In this document: positions 47,172 through 57,144 of the stretch, piece by piece
Numbering within the stretch: position 1 is the first letter of the stretch
How the letters are laid out: every line of letters begins with the position of its first letter
Assembly: GCF_014199685.1 (NCBI RefSeq)
Contig: NZ_JACHNZ010000001.1
Location: 124,001 to 188,000 of the forward strand
Direction: 5' to 3'
Length of the DNA stretch: 64,000 bases
Origin: Sphingosinicella soli
Lineage (GTDB): Bacteria; Pseudomonadota; Alphaproteobacteria; Sphingomonadales; Sphingomonadaceae
Translations under genes and position numbers: made by a program
The notes under the pieces: model-generated
Told to the model about the DNA's origin: nothing
Database searches by the model: none
Seen by the model: only the letters and a program-made list of their open reading frames with translations

Positions 47172-47253
47172 GCTGGTGCAAGACACGGAAACATGTCGGA
47201 AGATCGTGCGATCGGATGCGTCGTATGGGGAGCCGGGGTGACGGGCGGGGCGA

Positions 47254-47718
47254 TCAGGCCCCCGGCGGGTCCGCGATCATTGCGGTGAAGCTGCATTCCG
47301 CCGCCACCTTGCCGCCGACGATGCTGGCGACGCCGTTGAACTTGCAGACCCTTGAGCGGCGCTGCACGAATTCGACATCGAGGTTCAGCAGGCAGCCCGG
47401 CTCGACCGGCTGACGGAACTTGGCGTTTTCGATCACCATGAAATAGACGAGCTTGCCGAGCGCCTCGTCGCCGAGCGATTTGATCGCCAGAACGCCCGCA
47501 GTCTGCGCGAGCGCCTCGACGATCAGCACGCCGGGCATGATCGGACGCTGCGGAAAATGGCCCTGGAAGAACGGTTCGTTGATCGTGACCGCCTTGATGC
47601 CGCGCGCGCGTTTATCGGGCACGAAATCGACCACGCGGTCGACGAGCAGCATGGGAAAACGGTGTGGGAGCAGTGCCATCACTGCTCCCACCTCCATCGC
47701 GTCGAAGTTCTCGGACAA
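47254..47718 (-). CDS. fabZ: 3-hydroxyacyl-ACP dehydratase FabZ
   Basis: Hot-dog fold enzyme of 154 residues: [14 protein letters not shown], then the catalytic H54 in [21 protein letters not shown] with E68. It dehydrates 3-hydroxyacyl-ACP in fatty acid elongation. The start is probably TTG at 47718, with an alternative ATG at 47697. It ends the rseP-bamA-ompH-fabZ cluster. The lpxD and lpxA genes that normally flank it in Gram-negative bacteria are not here. Confidence 0.93.
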   Translation of the reverse strand: MSENFDAMEVGAVMALLPHRFPMLLVDRVVDFVPDKRARGIKAVTINEPFFQGHFPQRPIMPGVLIVEALAQTAGVLAIKSLGDEALGKLVYFMVIENAKFRQPVEPGCLLNLDVEFVQRRSRVCKFNGVASIVGGKVAAECSFTAMIADPPGA

Positions 47719-47729
47719 GCCCTTGGCCG

Positions 47730-48287
47730 TTACTTCTGGGCCGGAGCGGCCGGCGGGTTCACGTTGACGCGGGGCAGCGCGGAGTTGAGGCGCGTCATCA
47801 CCTCGTTCGTCACGTCGAGCGACTGCGCCGTGGCGAGCGTGACCTCGCGGTCGAGCGCAACGCTTGCGCCCTTCTCGCGCATCACGGCCGTGATGATCGG
47901 GTTCACGGCTTCAAGGATCTGCTGGCGCACATACTGCACGGAGCGGCCGTAATCCTGTTCCCTGCCGCGCACTTCGTTCTCGGCGGTGACCTGGCGCTGC
48001 TGAAGCTCCTTGGCCTTGGCCTGGAACGCTTCCTTCGCCATCGAGGGCTGCGCCTTCTGCAGGCTCTCATATTCGCCGCGGAACTGGTCGCCCAGCGTCT
48101 TGGCGCGCGCCTGTACGCCTTCGAATTTCGCCTTGAGCTGCGGTTCGGCGCTCTTCGAAGCTGCGGATTCCGCAGCGATGCGGCTCATATCGACAACGAT
48201 GATCGACGGAGCGGTCTGCGCCAGGGCAACGGTCGGCGCCGTGAAGGCAAGAGCGCCGGCGATCGCGGCGCGTGTAAGCATTTTCAT
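47730..48287 (-). CDS. skp: OmpH/Skp-family periplasmic chaperone
   Basis: A 185-residue protein with a signal peptide (about 22 residues, ending ALAQT) and a long Ala/Glu/Gln/Lys coiled coil (about 45-150) forming the tentacles of Skp, which hold unfolded outer-membrane proteins for BamA. The Pro/Ala tail is unstructured. It overlaps the bamA stop by one base. Confidence 0.92.
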   Translation of the reverse strand: MKMLTRAAIAGALAFTAPTVALAQTAPSIIVVDMSRIAAESAASKSAEPQLKAKFEGVQARAKTLGDQFRGEYESLQKAQPSMAKEAFQAKAKELQQRQVTAENEVRGREQDYGRSVQYVRQQILEAVNPIITAVMREKGASVALDREVTLATAQSLDVTNEVMTRLNSALPRVNVNPPAAPAQK

Positions 48288-50848
48288 CAGAATTGGGTCC
48301 CTACGTTGAATTGGAACAATTTGGTGTCGTCACCTTCCTGTTTGACGAGCGCCTTGGCGATATCGATCCGGAACGGACCGAACGGAGAGTTCCAGTTGAT
48401 GCCGAAGCCTACGGCAACACGCGGCTTCCATGTATCGCCGTAGTAGAACTCTTTGAAGCCGGGTGCAAATTCCGGATCACCATTGGCGTCAACGCCGCCG
48501 GTCGAAATTTGCCGAATGTCCTGCAGGTCGGTCGCGGGGTTGAAATCGGTGTGCCAGAGCGCGCCCACATCGACGAAAACCGAGGGACGCAGGCCCATTT
48601 CCGCAGCGCCCGCGCTCAGCGGAATCTGCACTTCTGCGCGAACCTGATAGTAGGTCTCGCCGCCGATCGAGTCATCCTGCCTCTGGTTGCTTTCCGAGCT
48701 CAGGATGTAATCCAGCGGATCCGGCGAGTTCGTCGGGTTCGTGTAGGACTGACGGATAACGCGCGGGCCGACGCCTCGAATGTCGAAGCCGCGCATGCGC
48801 GGTTCGCCGAGGAAGAAGCGGTCGGTCAGGCGGATGTTGTCGCCGCCCCAGCCGAAAATCTGCCCCGCTTCGAGCCCGAGGTTGAAAATGAAGCCGCTGC
48901 CGAACAGGCGCCAGTATTTGTCGGCGTTGAGGCGCGAGCGCACGTACTGCACACTGCCGCCGACGCCGGCGATATCCTGGCTGATCATGAAGCGGTGGCC
49001 ACGGCTCGGCCGGATGGCGTTGTCGCGCGTGTCGTAGGCGATCGAATAGCCGATCGACGAGGTGGTGCGCTTGCCGACTGCGTCGCAGAGGAAACGGCCC
49101 GCGCGCAGCGGATCGCAGATGCCGTTCGTGTAGAACGTGCTCTCGTCGAGCGACACGTCGTCGTAGCTGAGGCCGTAGCGGAACGAGGCCGACCAGAACT
49201 CCGTGATCGGAAAGCCGGTGCGGATCTGGAAGCCGGTCGTCGACTGTTCGTAGGTGGTGTCGCGGTCGCCGTTGCCGAGGAAGCGGAAGCTGTTGTAATC
49301 GCGCCGGAAGATGTCGCCGCCGAGCGCGAGATTGCGCCCGAACAGGTACGGCTCGGTGAAGCCGATTTCCGCCGACTGCGAATATTTGGACCAGTTGACC
49401 GAGGCGCGCAGTTCCTGGCCCATGCCGCGGAAGTTGCGCTGCCGGATCGACAGGTTGACGAGGAAGTTCTCGAGGCTCGAATAGCCCGCCGAGACCTGAA
49501 GCTCGCCCGTCGCCTGCTCCTCGAGATTGGCTTCGAGGATCACCTTGTCCGGCCCCGAGCCCTGCTTTTGCTGGATTTCGAGGTTTTCCTGGAAGTAGCC
49601 GAGGCTCTGGATGCGGTCGCGCGAGCGCTTCACGCGGAAGCTGTTGAAGGCGTCGCCCTCCGCGAGGCGGAACTCGCGGCGGATCACGTGGTCCTTGGTG
49701 ATGGTGTTGCCGTTGATCTCGACCCGCTCCACGTAAACGCGCGGCGTTTCGTTGATGACGAACGTCACCCCCATCTCGCGCTTTTCCTTGTCGCGATTGA
49801 AGCGGGGGTTGATGTCGGCAAACGCATAGCCGAGGAGCCCGACCGATTCCGACAGGTTCGTGACCGTGTCCTCGATCTCCTTGGCGTTGTACCAGTCGCC
49901 CTGCTTCATCGGAAGCATGCGCTTGAAATTCTCTTCCTTGATGTCGCGAATCTGGCTTTCCAGATCGACCTCGCCGAACTTGTAGCGCTCGCCTTCGTCC
50001 ACCACGTAGGTGATGAGGAAGTCCTTGCGGTCCGGCGTCAGCTCGGCGACCGACGAGACCACACGGAAATCCGCATAGCCCTGCGTCAGGTAGAATTGCC
50101 GCAGCTTCTGCTGGTCGAAGGCCGAGCGGTCGGGATCATACGTGTCGTTCGACGTGAAGAACTTGTACCACTTGGCTTCCTTGGTGGCCATTTCGCCGCG
50201 CAGCTCGCCGTCTGAAAACTTCGTGTTGCCCACGATGTTGATGCGGCGGACCTTCGACTTCGGCCCCTCCTCGATCTCGAACACCACATCGACGCGGTTC
50301 TGATCGAGCTGGACGATCTTCGGATCCACGGCAGCGGCGAAGCGGCCCTGGCGCCGGTACAGCTCCAGAATACGCGCCACGTCGGCGCGCGCCTTGGTGC
50401 GGGTGAAGATCTGGCGCGGAGAGAGCTTGATCTCGTCCTTGAACTTGTCGTCTTTCAGGCGCTTGTTGCCTTCAAGCACGATGCGGTTGACCACGGGGTT
50501 CTCGCGAACATCGACGATCAGCTCGCCCTCGCGGTCGCGGATCGTGACGTCGGCGAACAGTTCGGTCGCGTAAAGATCCTTCAGCGCGCGGTCGAGTCGG
50601 TTGCGGTCGTAGGTGTCGCCCGCCGTCAGGCCCACGTAGGAGCGCACCGTCTCGGGCTCCAGACGCTCAGCACCGCGGATCGTGATCGAACGCACCGTCC
50701 CGGACTGCTCCGCCATCGCGGCAGGCGCCGCCGCGGGCGCAGCTTCCGGCGTCGCAACGGGCGAAGGCTGCGCGTCCTGCGCAAGCGCGGGCAGCGACAG
50801 GCCGAGCGCACTGCCGACAAGCAGCGCAGCGGCCCAGTTACGATGCAT
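48287..50848 (-). CDS. bamA: Outer-membrane protein assembly factor BamA
   Basis: Omp85 protein of 853 residues from ATG 50848 (MHRNWAAALLVGSALGLSLPALAQD signal peptide). Five POTRA domains (about 60-440; the first begins VRSITIRGAERLEPETVRSYVGL) precede the barrel, which ends in the C-terminal beta-signal FQFNVGTQF. It inserts beta-barrel proteins such as BtuB. The frame extends to a TTG at 50899, which would put 17 extra residues before the signal peptide; I consider this less likely. Confidence 0.95.
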   Translation of the reverse strand: MHRNWAAALLVGSALGLSLPALAQDAQPSPVATPEAAPAAAPAAMAEQSGTVRSITIRGAERLEPETVRSYVGLTAGDTYDRNRLDRALKDLYATELFADVTIRDREGELIVDVRENPVVNRIVLEGNKRLKDDKFKDEIKLSPRQIFTRTKARADVARILELYRRQGRFAAAVDPKIVQLDQNRVDVVFEIEEGPKSKVRRINIVGNTKFSDGELRGEMATKEAKWYKFFTSNDTYDPDRSAFDQQKLRQFYLTQGYADFRVVSSVAELTPDRKDFLITYVVDEGERYKFGEVDLESQIRDIKEENFKRMLPMKQGDWYNAKEIEDTVTNLSESVGLLGYAFADINPRFNRDKEKREMGVTFVINETPRVYVERVEINGNTITKDHVIRREFRLAEGDAFNSFRVKRSRDRIQSLGYFQENLEIQQKQGSGPDKVILEANLEEQATGELQVSAGYSSLENFLVNLSIRQRNFRGMGQELRASVNWSKYSQSAEIGFTEPYLFGRNLALGGDIFRRDYNSFRFLGNGDRDTTYEQSTTGFQIRTGFPITEFWSASFRYGLSYDDVSLDESTFYTNGICDPLRAGRFLCDAVGKRTTSSIGYSIAYDTRDNAIRPSRGHRFMISQDIAGVGGSVQYVRSRLNADKYWRLFGSGFIFNLGLEAGQIFGWGGDNIRLTDRFFLGEPRMRGFDIRGVGPRVIRQSYTNPTNSPDPLDYILSSESNQRQDDSIGGETYYQVRAEVQIPLSAGAAEMGLRPSVFVDVGALWHTDFNPATDLQDIRQISTGGVDANGDPEFAPGFKEFYYGDTWKPRVAVGFGINWNSPFGPFRIDIAKALVKQEGDDTKLFQFNVGTQF

Positions 50849-50915
50849 GGCAGCCGGCGTCAGCGTCTGTTGGCCCACAAGTACCCCACTCTCGTTCAAA
50901 ACTTATGACCGCATC

Positions 50916-52052
50916 TCAGCCGATCAGCCCGGCGACATGCTTGAACACGCCAAAAGATGCAAGGTCGTTCCAGGTTACGATCAGCATGAAGGAGATGAGA
51001 AGTGCAAAGCCGGTCATGAACGCCCACTCCTGTACACGCGGCGGAATCGGCTTCCGGCGCACGGCTTCCGCTGCGTAGATCGCCAGATGCCCGCCGTCCA
51101 GCATCGGAATCGGCAGCAGGTTGATGAACCCCAGGTTGATCGAGACCAGCGCCATCAGGTTCACGAAGGCCTCTATGCCCATCGTGCCCGCCTGCCCCGA
51201 AACCTCGGCGATCTTCAGCGGCCCGCCGAGTTCCTTCACCGATCGCCGGCCGGTGATGATCTGGGCGAGGCCTTCAACCATCATGCCGGTGGTGTCGAAA
51301 ACGGCCTGCGTGCCGTAGACGAGCGATTCCACCGGCCCGCGCTCGACGACGCTGCGCTGATCGCCGATCAGGCCGATGCGCGGGATTTTGAAAGTTTTGC
51401 CGAAGCGATCCTGTTCCTCGATGATATCGGGCGTCAAAACGATGCTGCGCACCGCGCCGTCGCGTTCGAAATCGACCGAGACGGGCGTGCCGGGATTTAT
51501 CATCACGACACCGACGATGTCCTCGAAGCGCTCGATGCGCTTGCCGTCCACGTTCAGAATGCGGTCGCCGGGCGCGAGTCCCGCGCGATCCGCCGCCGAC
51601 TCCGTCACGATGTTGGAAATCACGGGCGACGTATAGCTCTGGCCGTAGATCGCGATGAACGCCGAAAAGATCAGGATCGCCGCCGCAAAGTTCACGAATG
51701 GCCCGGCCGCGACGATGATCGCGCGCTGCCAGAGCGGCTTGAACGCGAAGAGGAACGGCTTCTGCTCCGGATCGACGCGCGCGGCCTCCGCAGGCATGCT
51801 CGCGGCGTTGGCGTCGCCGGTGAATTTCACGTAGCCGCCGAGCGGCAGCCAGCCGACCTTCCAGCGTTCGCCGCGCCGGTTCGTCCAGCCGAAGATTTCG
51901 CGCCCGAAGCCAATCGAGAAGCTGTCCACCGATGTGTTGAACATGCGCCCGGCGAGGTAGTGGCCCATCTCGTGAATGAACACGAGCGGGCTGATCATGG
52001 CCACGAACATCAGGATCGTGAAAAGCAGCCCCGGGGACGGCAAAATTTCCAT
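50916..52052 (-). CDS. rseP: Site-2 intramembrane zinc protease RseP
   Basis: Membrane metalloprotease of 378 residues with HEMGH (H27-H31) in the first helix, one or two PDZ segments (about 110-200) and the NLLPIPMLDGGH motif in a late helix. It cleaves anti-sigma factors and remnant signal peptides. The start overlaps the dxr stop by one base. It precedes bamA in the conserved order. Confidence 0.94.
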   Translation of the reverse strand: MEILPSPGLLFTILMFVAMISPLVFIHEMGHYLAGRMFNTSVDSFSIGFGREIFGWTNRRGERWKVGWLPLGGYVKFTGDANAASMPAEAARVDPEQKPFLFAFKPLWQRAIIVAAGPFVNFAAAILIFSAFIAIYGQSYTSPVISNIVTESAADRAGLAPGDRILNVDGKRIERFEDIVGVVMINPGTPVSVDFERDGAVRSIVLTPDIIEEQDRFGKTFKIPRIGLIGDQRSVVERGPVESLVYGTQAVFDTTGMMVEGLAQIITGRRSVKELGGPLKIAEVSGQAGTMGIEAFVNLMALVSINLGFINLLPIPMLDGGHLAIYAAEAVRRKPIPPRVQEWAFMTGFALLISFMLIVTWNDLASFGVFKHVAGLIG

Positions 52053-53212
52053 CAGTGCGCGCGACCTTTTATATGCATCTCGCCGACACGCCGGGCTTCC
52101 CTGTCGCAGGCCAGCACGTCCTCGAGTGATTCGACGGCGTAACCGCCGACGGCGTCCATCGTTTGCTCCACAATCACGGCAATATCGAGGAAGCCGAGTC
52201 GGCCGTCCAGAAATGCCGCAACCGCCACTTCGTTGGCGGCGTTTAACACGGTGGGAGATGAACCGCCGCTGACGAGCGCCGCGCGCGCAAGGCGAAGTGC
52301 GGGAAAACGCTCCGGATCGGGCGCCTCGAAATCGAGTCTGGCAACTTTGGCAAGATCGAGCTTAGCGCACGGCGTCGCCATCCGATCCGGCCACGAGAGC
52401 GCATAAGCGATCGGAATCCGCATATCGGGTGCCCCGAGCTGGGCCAGCATCGAGCCGTCGACATATTCCACGAAGCTGTGAACCACCGATTGCGGGTGTA
52501 CGATAACGTCCAGCTGTCTCTCCTCCACGGGGAACAGGTGATACGCCTCTATCAGTTCCAATCCCTTGTTCATCAGCGTGGCGGAATCGACGGAAATCTT
52601 GGCGCCCATCGACCAGACGGGGTGCGCGACAGCCTGCGAGGGCGTCACGGCGGCCATTTCGGCAAGGCTGCGCGAACGAAACGGCCCGCCGCTCGCCGTC
52701 AGGATGATGCGCGCGATGCGCTCGGGATTATCGAAATCGAACACCTGGTGGATGGCGTTGTGCTCGGAATCGACGGGCAGCAGATGCGCGCCGCTCAGCT
52801 TCGCGCGCGCATTCACCAGTTCGCCCGCGCAAACGAGCGTTTCCTTGTTGGCGAACGCCACGCAGGCGCCGCGCTCCACGGCGCGCAGCGTGGGCGGAAG
52901 GCCGGCGGCGCCGACGATCGCCGCCATCACGATATCGCTCGGCACATCGGCGGCGTCCGCAAGCGCCTTCGCCCCCGCCGCTGTCTCTATGCCCGATCCT
53001 GCGAGCGCATCCTTCAGGTCGCCGTAAGCCGCCTCGTCTGCGACGACCGCGATACGGGCACCCAGACGGCGCGCTTCGGCGGCCAGACCGCGAACGTCCC
53101 GGTTCGCGGTCAGCACATCGACCGACCAGCGTTCCGGCTCCCGCGCGACGAGATCGATCGTCGAACGGCCCACGGAGCCGGTCGCGCCGAAAATACTGAT
53201 CGACCGGGTCAT
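52052..53212 (-). CDS. dxr: 1-deoxy-D-xylulose 5-phosphate reductoisomerase
   Basis: NADPH-dependent enzyme of 386 residues that makes 2-C-methyl-D-erythritol 4-phosphate. The nucleotide-binding ISIFGATGSVGRSTIDLV, ANKETLVCAGELV, LPVDSEHNAIHQVF and LTASGGPFR motifs are intact. It overlaps cdsA by 4 bases. Its product is used by the IspDF fusion encoded at 8.8-9.9 kb. Confidence 0.97.
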   Translation of the reverse strand: MTRSISIFGATGSVGRSTIDLVAREPERWSVDVLTANRDVRGLAAEARRLGARIAVVADEAAYGDLKDALAGSGIETAAGAKALADAADVPSDIVMAAIVGAAGLPPTLRAVERGACVAFANKETLVCAGELVNARAKLSGAHLLPVDSEHNAIHQVFDFDNPERIARIILTASGGPFRSRSLAEMAAVTPSQAVAHPVWSMGAKISVDSATLMNKGLELIEAYHLFPVEERQLDVIVHPQSVVHSFVEYVDGSMLAQLGAPDMRIPIAYALSWPDRMATPCAKLDLAKVARLDFEAPDPERFPALRLARAALVSGGSSPTVLNAANEVAVAAFLDGRLGFLDIAVIVEQTMDAVGGYAVESLEDVLACDREARRVGEMHIKGRAH

Positions 53213-54000
53213 CGTGTAAGGCCGATCGCAATCGCGACGAGCACGCTTACCGGCATCACGCCGTCCAGCCTGTCCATCACGCCGCCGTGACCGGGCAGGA
53301 TATTGCCCGAATCCTTCACGCCCGCGCGGCGCTTCAGGTGGCTTTCAAAAAAATCGCCGACCTGCGCGGCGACAGCGAGCAAGGCACCGAGCGCTGCGGC
53401 GAAGACGGGGTTCAGATCGAGCCCGAACTGGCGCGCGAGCAGCCAGGCGGCAAGCGCCGCAGCGATCATGCCGCCGCCAAGCCCTGCCCATGTCTTGGAT
53501 GGGCTGATGCGCGGCGCGATCTTCGGGCCGCCGATGGTGCGGCCCGAGAAATAGGCCGCGATATCGGTCGCCCAGACGATGACGAGAGTCCAGATCACAA
53601 GCTGCGCGCCGAGCGGCTCTGCGCGCAGCCAGACGAGCGCAATGCCCGGCAGCGCCGCGTAAAGCAGTCCCCACGCCGCGATGCTGGCCAGAAAGAACAG
53701 GACTGCTGCGGCAATGCCGACCAGCATCAGCGCATAAGCGGCATAATCAAGGTGCGTGAAGAGCACCGCGCCAGCCAGCGCGAACATGCCGACCATGCGA
53801 ACCGCGCGGCCGACACGGTGCATGGCGCACCATTCAGCGTAGATGAGCAGAACCACGACGACCGCGAGCAGAGCGAAGGCGATGCCGCCAAGCCAGACCG
53901 CGCCGAGCGCGAGCGCGATCAGCGCGATGCCGACGAGGATGCGCGGGAGCAGATCGCCGTAGCGTGACCCCGGCGTCACGACCGGCTCAGAGCCCGCCAT
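53209..54000 (-). CDS. cdsA: Phosphatidate cytidylyltransferase
   Basis: Integral membrane enzyme of 263 residues with about 7-8 helices and the CDS signature RRAGVKDSGNILPGHGGVMDRLDG near the C-terminus. It makes CDP-diacylglycerol for phospholipid synthesis. The start overlaps the uppS 3' end by 14 bases. Confidence 0.94.
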   Translation of the reverse strand: MAGSEPVVTPGSRYGDLLPRILVGIALIALALGAVWLGGIAFALLAVVVVLLIYAEWCAMHRVGRAVRMVGMFALAGAVLFTHLDYAAYALMLVGIAAAVLFFLASIAAWGLLYAALPGIALVWLRAEPLGAQLVIWTLVIVWATDIAAYFSGRTIGGPKIAPRISPSKTWAGLGGGMIAAALAAWLLARQFGLDLNPVFAAALGALLAVAAQVGDFFESHLKRRAGVKDSGNILPGHGGVMDRLDGVMPVSVLVAIAIGLTR

Positions 54001-54733
54001 AGCGCCGTTCGCGCCCGCCGAATGCCTCGACGGCGCGTCTTAGCGACTGGCCGTCGAAATCGGGCCAGTACTGTTCCGTGAACACAAGCTCCGCATAAGC
54101 GGCCTGCCACATCAGGAAATTCGAAAGGCGCTGCTCGCCGGACGTCCGGATCACGAGATCGAGCAGCGGAAGGTCGGCAGTGTCGAGCCGCGCGGCGATG
54201 TCGGCGGGCATGACCTCATCGGGCGCCATTTTTCCGGCGGCGACATCGCGGCAGACGCTGCGCACCGCGCGCGCGATCTCGTCCTGCGAGCCGTAGTTGA
54301 GCGCGATGACGAGCCTGAGCCGCGTATTGCCCTCCGTGCGCACCTTCGCACCTTCAAGCAGCGCAAGGATATCCGGCGACAAACGGCTGTAATCACCGAT
54401 AAAGCTGAGCCGCACGCCGTTTCGGTCAAGTTCCGCGATCTCGCTCAGCAGATACTGCTTGAGCAGGCCCATCAGGTAGCCGACCTCGTCCTCGGGACGT
54501 TTCCAGTTCTCGGAAGAAAAGGCGTAGAGCGTCAGCACCTCGATACCCAGATCGGGCGCCGCCTCGACGACCTTGCGAACCGCCTCGACACCGGACTTGT
54601 GCCCGGCGATGCGCGGCAGGCGGCGGGCTTTCGCCCAGCGCCCGTTGCCGTCCATGATGATGCCGACATGGCGCGGCCCTGCGGACTCCTGCCCGCTACC
54701 GGCACGCGCGGTTGGCGGTACGGCAGGTGTCAC
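53987..54733 (-). CDS. uppS: Isoprenyl transferase (undecaprenyl diphosphate synthase)
   Basis: Cis-prenyltransferase of 248 residues with the catalytic D28 in [34 protein letters not shown], and the terminal [21 protein letters not shown] block. It builds the undecaprenyl carrier for cell-wall synthesis. It overlaps the frr stop by four bases. Confidence 0.96.
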   Translation of the reverse strand: MTPAVPPTARAGSGQESAGPRHVGIIMDGNGRWAKARRLPRIAGHKSGVEAVRKVVEAAPDLGIEVLTLYAFSSENWKRPEDEVGYLMGLLKQYLLSEIAELDRNGVRLSFIGDYSRLSPDILALLEGAKVRTEGNTRLRLVIALNYGSQDEIARAVRSVCRDVAAGKMAPDEVMPADIAARLDTADLPLLDLVIRTSGEQRLSNFLMWQAAYAELVFTEQYWPDFDGQSLRRAVEAFGGRERRYGGL

Positions 54734-55284
54734 TGGCCGAGGATTTCCTTTTCCTTGGCGGCGCTGACGCTGTCGACGTCGGTGATGGCCTTGTCGGTCA
54801 GCTTCTGGACTTCGGCTTCGAAGCGCTTCTGCTCGTCCTGGCTGATGTCGCCCTTCTTCTCGGCAGCCTTCAGCGCGTCCATGCCGTCACGGCGGACATT
54901 GCGGACGGCGATCTTCGCCTTTTCGCCGTACTGCGAGGCCAGCTTCGCGAGTTCCTTGCGGCGCTCCTCGGTAAGGTCGGGGATCGGCAGGCGGAGCGTC
55001 TGGCCGTCGACGATCGGGTTGAGGCCGAGCCCGGCGGAGCGGATCGCCTTTTCGACCGGCTGGACGTTGCTGCGGTCCCAAACCTGCACGGCAAGCATGC
55101 GGGCATCGGGCGCGGTCACCGTTGCGACCTGGTTCAGCGGCATGTGCGCGCCGTAAACCTCGACATTCACCGGATCGAGCAGCGATGTGGAGGCGCGGCC
55201 CGTGCGAAGACCGCCAAGGTCACTCTTCAGCGCTTCGATCGCGCCCGTCATACGCCGTTCGATGTCAGCCTTGTCGTAGCTCAT
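54730..55284 (-). CDS. frr: Ribosome recycling factor
   Basis: Recycling factor of 184 residues that splits post-termination ribosomes with [34 protein letters not shown] and [14 protein letters not shown] are family hallmarks, and a helical C-terminus follows. It lies 18 bases after pyrH. Confidence 0.97.
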   Translation of the reverse strand: MSYDKADIERRMTGAIEALKSDLGGLRTGRASTSLLDPVNVEVYGAHMPLNQVATVTAPDARMLAVQVWDRSNVQPVEKAIRSAGLGLNPIVDGQTLRLPIPDLTEERRKELAKLASQYGEKAKIAVRNVRRDGMDALKAAEKKGDISQDEQKRFEAEVQKLTDKAITDVDSVSAAKEKEILGQ

Positions 55285-55302
55285 GGTCGGTTCCCTCGAA
55301 TG

Positions 55303-56022
55303 CTATTGATTGCGCACGATCGTCGAGACGCCCTCACCCGCAAGAACCCGCGCGAGATTGCCGTGTTCCCGGATATTGAAGACAACGATCGGAATGTCGT
55401 TCTCGCGGCAGAGCGCCACCGCCGAAGCGTCCATCACCTTCAGATTGTCGGCGAGCACCTTGTCGTAGCCCAGGGACTCGTAACGCGTCGCGCTTTTGTC
55501 CTTCTTCGGGTCGGCGTTGTAGACGCCGTCGACGCTGGTGCCCTTGAACAGCGCGTCGCACTGCATCTCTGCGGCGCGGAGCGCGGCAGCGGTGTCGGTC
55601 GTGAAGAACGGATTGCCCGTGCCCGCCGCGAAGATGACGATGCGGCCCTTTTCCATGTGCCGCTCGGCGCGGCGGCGGATGTAGGGTTCGCAAACGCTCG
55701 ACATCGGGATCGCGGATTGCACGCGCGTATCGACGCCGAGGCGTTCCAGGCTGTTCTGCACGGCGAGCGCGTTCATCACCGTCGCGAGCATGCCCATGTA
55801 GTCGGCGCTGGCGCGGTCGAAGCCCTGCTCGGCTGCCGCGAGGCCCCGGAAGATGTTGCCGCCGCCCACGACGAGGCAAAGCTCGAAGCCGGCCTCCTTC
55901 GCGATGCGGATTTCATCGGCGACGCGCGTGACGGTGGCGGTGTCGATGCCGAACGTCTGGTCGCCCATCAGCGCCTCGCCCGACAATTTTAGAAGAATGC
56001 GCTTGAACGGCTTCGATGACAT
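55303..56022 (-). CDS. pyrH: UMP kinase
   Basis: Bacterial-type UMP kinase of 239 residues (amino-acid kinase fold): [45 protein letters not shown] and the closing [26 protein letters not shown]. It phosphorylates UMP to UDP. It lies downstream of tsf in the conserved rpsB-tsf-pyrH-frr order. Confidence 0.97.
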   Translation of the reverse strand: MSSKPFKRILLKLSGEALMGDQTFGIDTATVTRVADEIRIAKEAGFELCLVVGGGNIFRGLAAAEQGFDRASADYMGMLATVMNALAVQNSLERLGVDTRVQSAIPMSSVCEPYIRRRAERHMEKGRIVIFAAGTGNPFFTTDTAAALRAAEMQCDALFKGTSVDGVYNADPKKDKSATRYESLGYDKVLADNLKVMDASAVALCRENDIPIVVFNIREHGNLARVLAGEGVSTIVRNQ

Positions 56023-56114
56023 GATTTTCGTCGCGCCTCCCGATACGCGGGGCGCACCTTAGTTGGCCGGCGGGGGGCGGACAAGCGCCCGCCGCCCCGC
56101 TTCCGGCTGAAATT

Positions 56115-57041
56115 TTAACGACCGACGGCGGCGGCGACCTCAGCCGCGAAATCGGTCTCTTCCTTCTCGATGCCTTCGCCGAGCTGGAAGCGCACGAACT
56201 CGGCAACCTTCACGGGCGTGCCGAGGTCTTTCGCCGCTTTGGCGACCACGTCGGACACCTTGCTCTTGCCGTCGATCACGAAGATCTGGCCGAGCAGAGT
56301 CGATTCGGCGAGGAACTTGCGGACGCCGCCTTCCACCATCTTTTCGACGATGTCGGCGGGCTTGCCCGACTGCGCGGCCTTCTCGCGGGCGATCGAGCGC
56401 TCGCGCTCGACCACGGCGGGATCGACGCCCGTTTCATCGAGCGCCAGCGGGTTCGCGGCGGCGATGTGCATGGCGAGCTGCTTGCCGAGCGCTTCGAGCT
56501 GGGCGGCGTCGCCCGTCGATTCGATCGCGACGAGCACGCCGATCTTGCCGAGGCCGGGGGCTGCGGCGTTGTGGACGTAGGACGACACGACGCCCGACGC
56601 GACCGAGACCTGCGCGATGCGGCGCAGCGACTGGTTCTCGCCGATCTTTGCAATGTTGTCGGTGAGCGCTTCGGAAACGAGCTTGCCGGCGGCAGTGGCC
56701 TGCGCGCCGAGGGCGGCAACTTCGGTGGTGCCGCTTGCAAGCGCAAGGGCGGTCACTTCGCGCACGAAGCCCTGGAAGATATCGTTCTTCGCGACGAAAT
56801 CGGTTTCCGAGTTCACCTCGACCGCCGTGCCCTTCGTGCCGCTGGTGGCGACGCCGACGAGGCCTTCGGCGGCCGTGCGGCCCGCCTTCTTGGCGGCGGT
56901 GGCGAGGCCCTTGGCGCGCAGCCAATCGACCGCGGCTTCGAAATCGCCGCCGGTTTCGATGAGCGCCTTCTTGCTGTCCATCATGCCGGCGCCGGTGCTC
57001 TCGCGCAGATCCTTCACAAGCTGTGCCGTGATCTCGGCCAT
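56115..57041 (-). CDS. tsf: Elongation factor Ts
   Basis: Guanine nucleotide exchange factor of EF-Tu, 308 residues. The N-terminal domain [21 protein letters not shown] and the following [12 protein letters not shown] are diagnostic. It lies downstream of rpsB with a GC-rich hairpin between. Confidence 0.97.
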   Translation of the reverse strand: MAEITAQLVKDLRESTGAGMMDSKKALIETGGDFEAAVDWLRAKGLATAAKKAGRTAAEGLVGVATSGTKGTAVEVNSETDFVAKNDIFQGFVREVTALALASGTTEVAALGAQATAAGKLVSEALTDNIAKIGENQSLRRIAQVSVASGVVSSYVHNAAAPGLGKIGVLVAIESTGDAAQLEALGKQLAMHIAAANPLALDETGVDPAVVERERSIAREKAAQSGKPADIVEKMVEGGVRKFLAESTLLGQIFVIDGKSKVSDVVAKAAKDLGTPVKVAEFVRFQLGEGIEKEETDFAAEVAAAVGR

Positions 57042-57072
57042 ATGCTTAATCCCTTCTGTCTTTGAATGAGGC

Positions 57073-57101
57073 GGGGCGGCTGCCCGTTACGGCGCCGCCC
57101 C
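57073..57101 (-). promoter_or_regulatory. Hairpin between rpsB and tsf, possible attenuator
   Basis: Perfect arms GGGGCGGC (57073-57080) and GCCGCCCC (57094-57101) flank a 13-base loop, with no T tract. A partial terminator between rpsB and tsf is known in E. coli, so this may tune tsf relative to rpsB. Confidence 0.4.
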
Positions 57102-57144
57102 TTCCGTTTTATGACACACCGCGAAAAACGCGGCGTGCGGGAGG

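Noticed and set aside
48293-50215. Long plus-strand open frame opposite bamA
   Set aside because: Pure antisense shadow of bamA without motifs or a Shine-Dalgarno.
56064-56100. GC-rich imperfect hairpin between tsf and pyrH
   Set aside because: The stem has a bulge and no T tract, and GC-rich spacers readily give such folds. Not strong enough to call a terminator.
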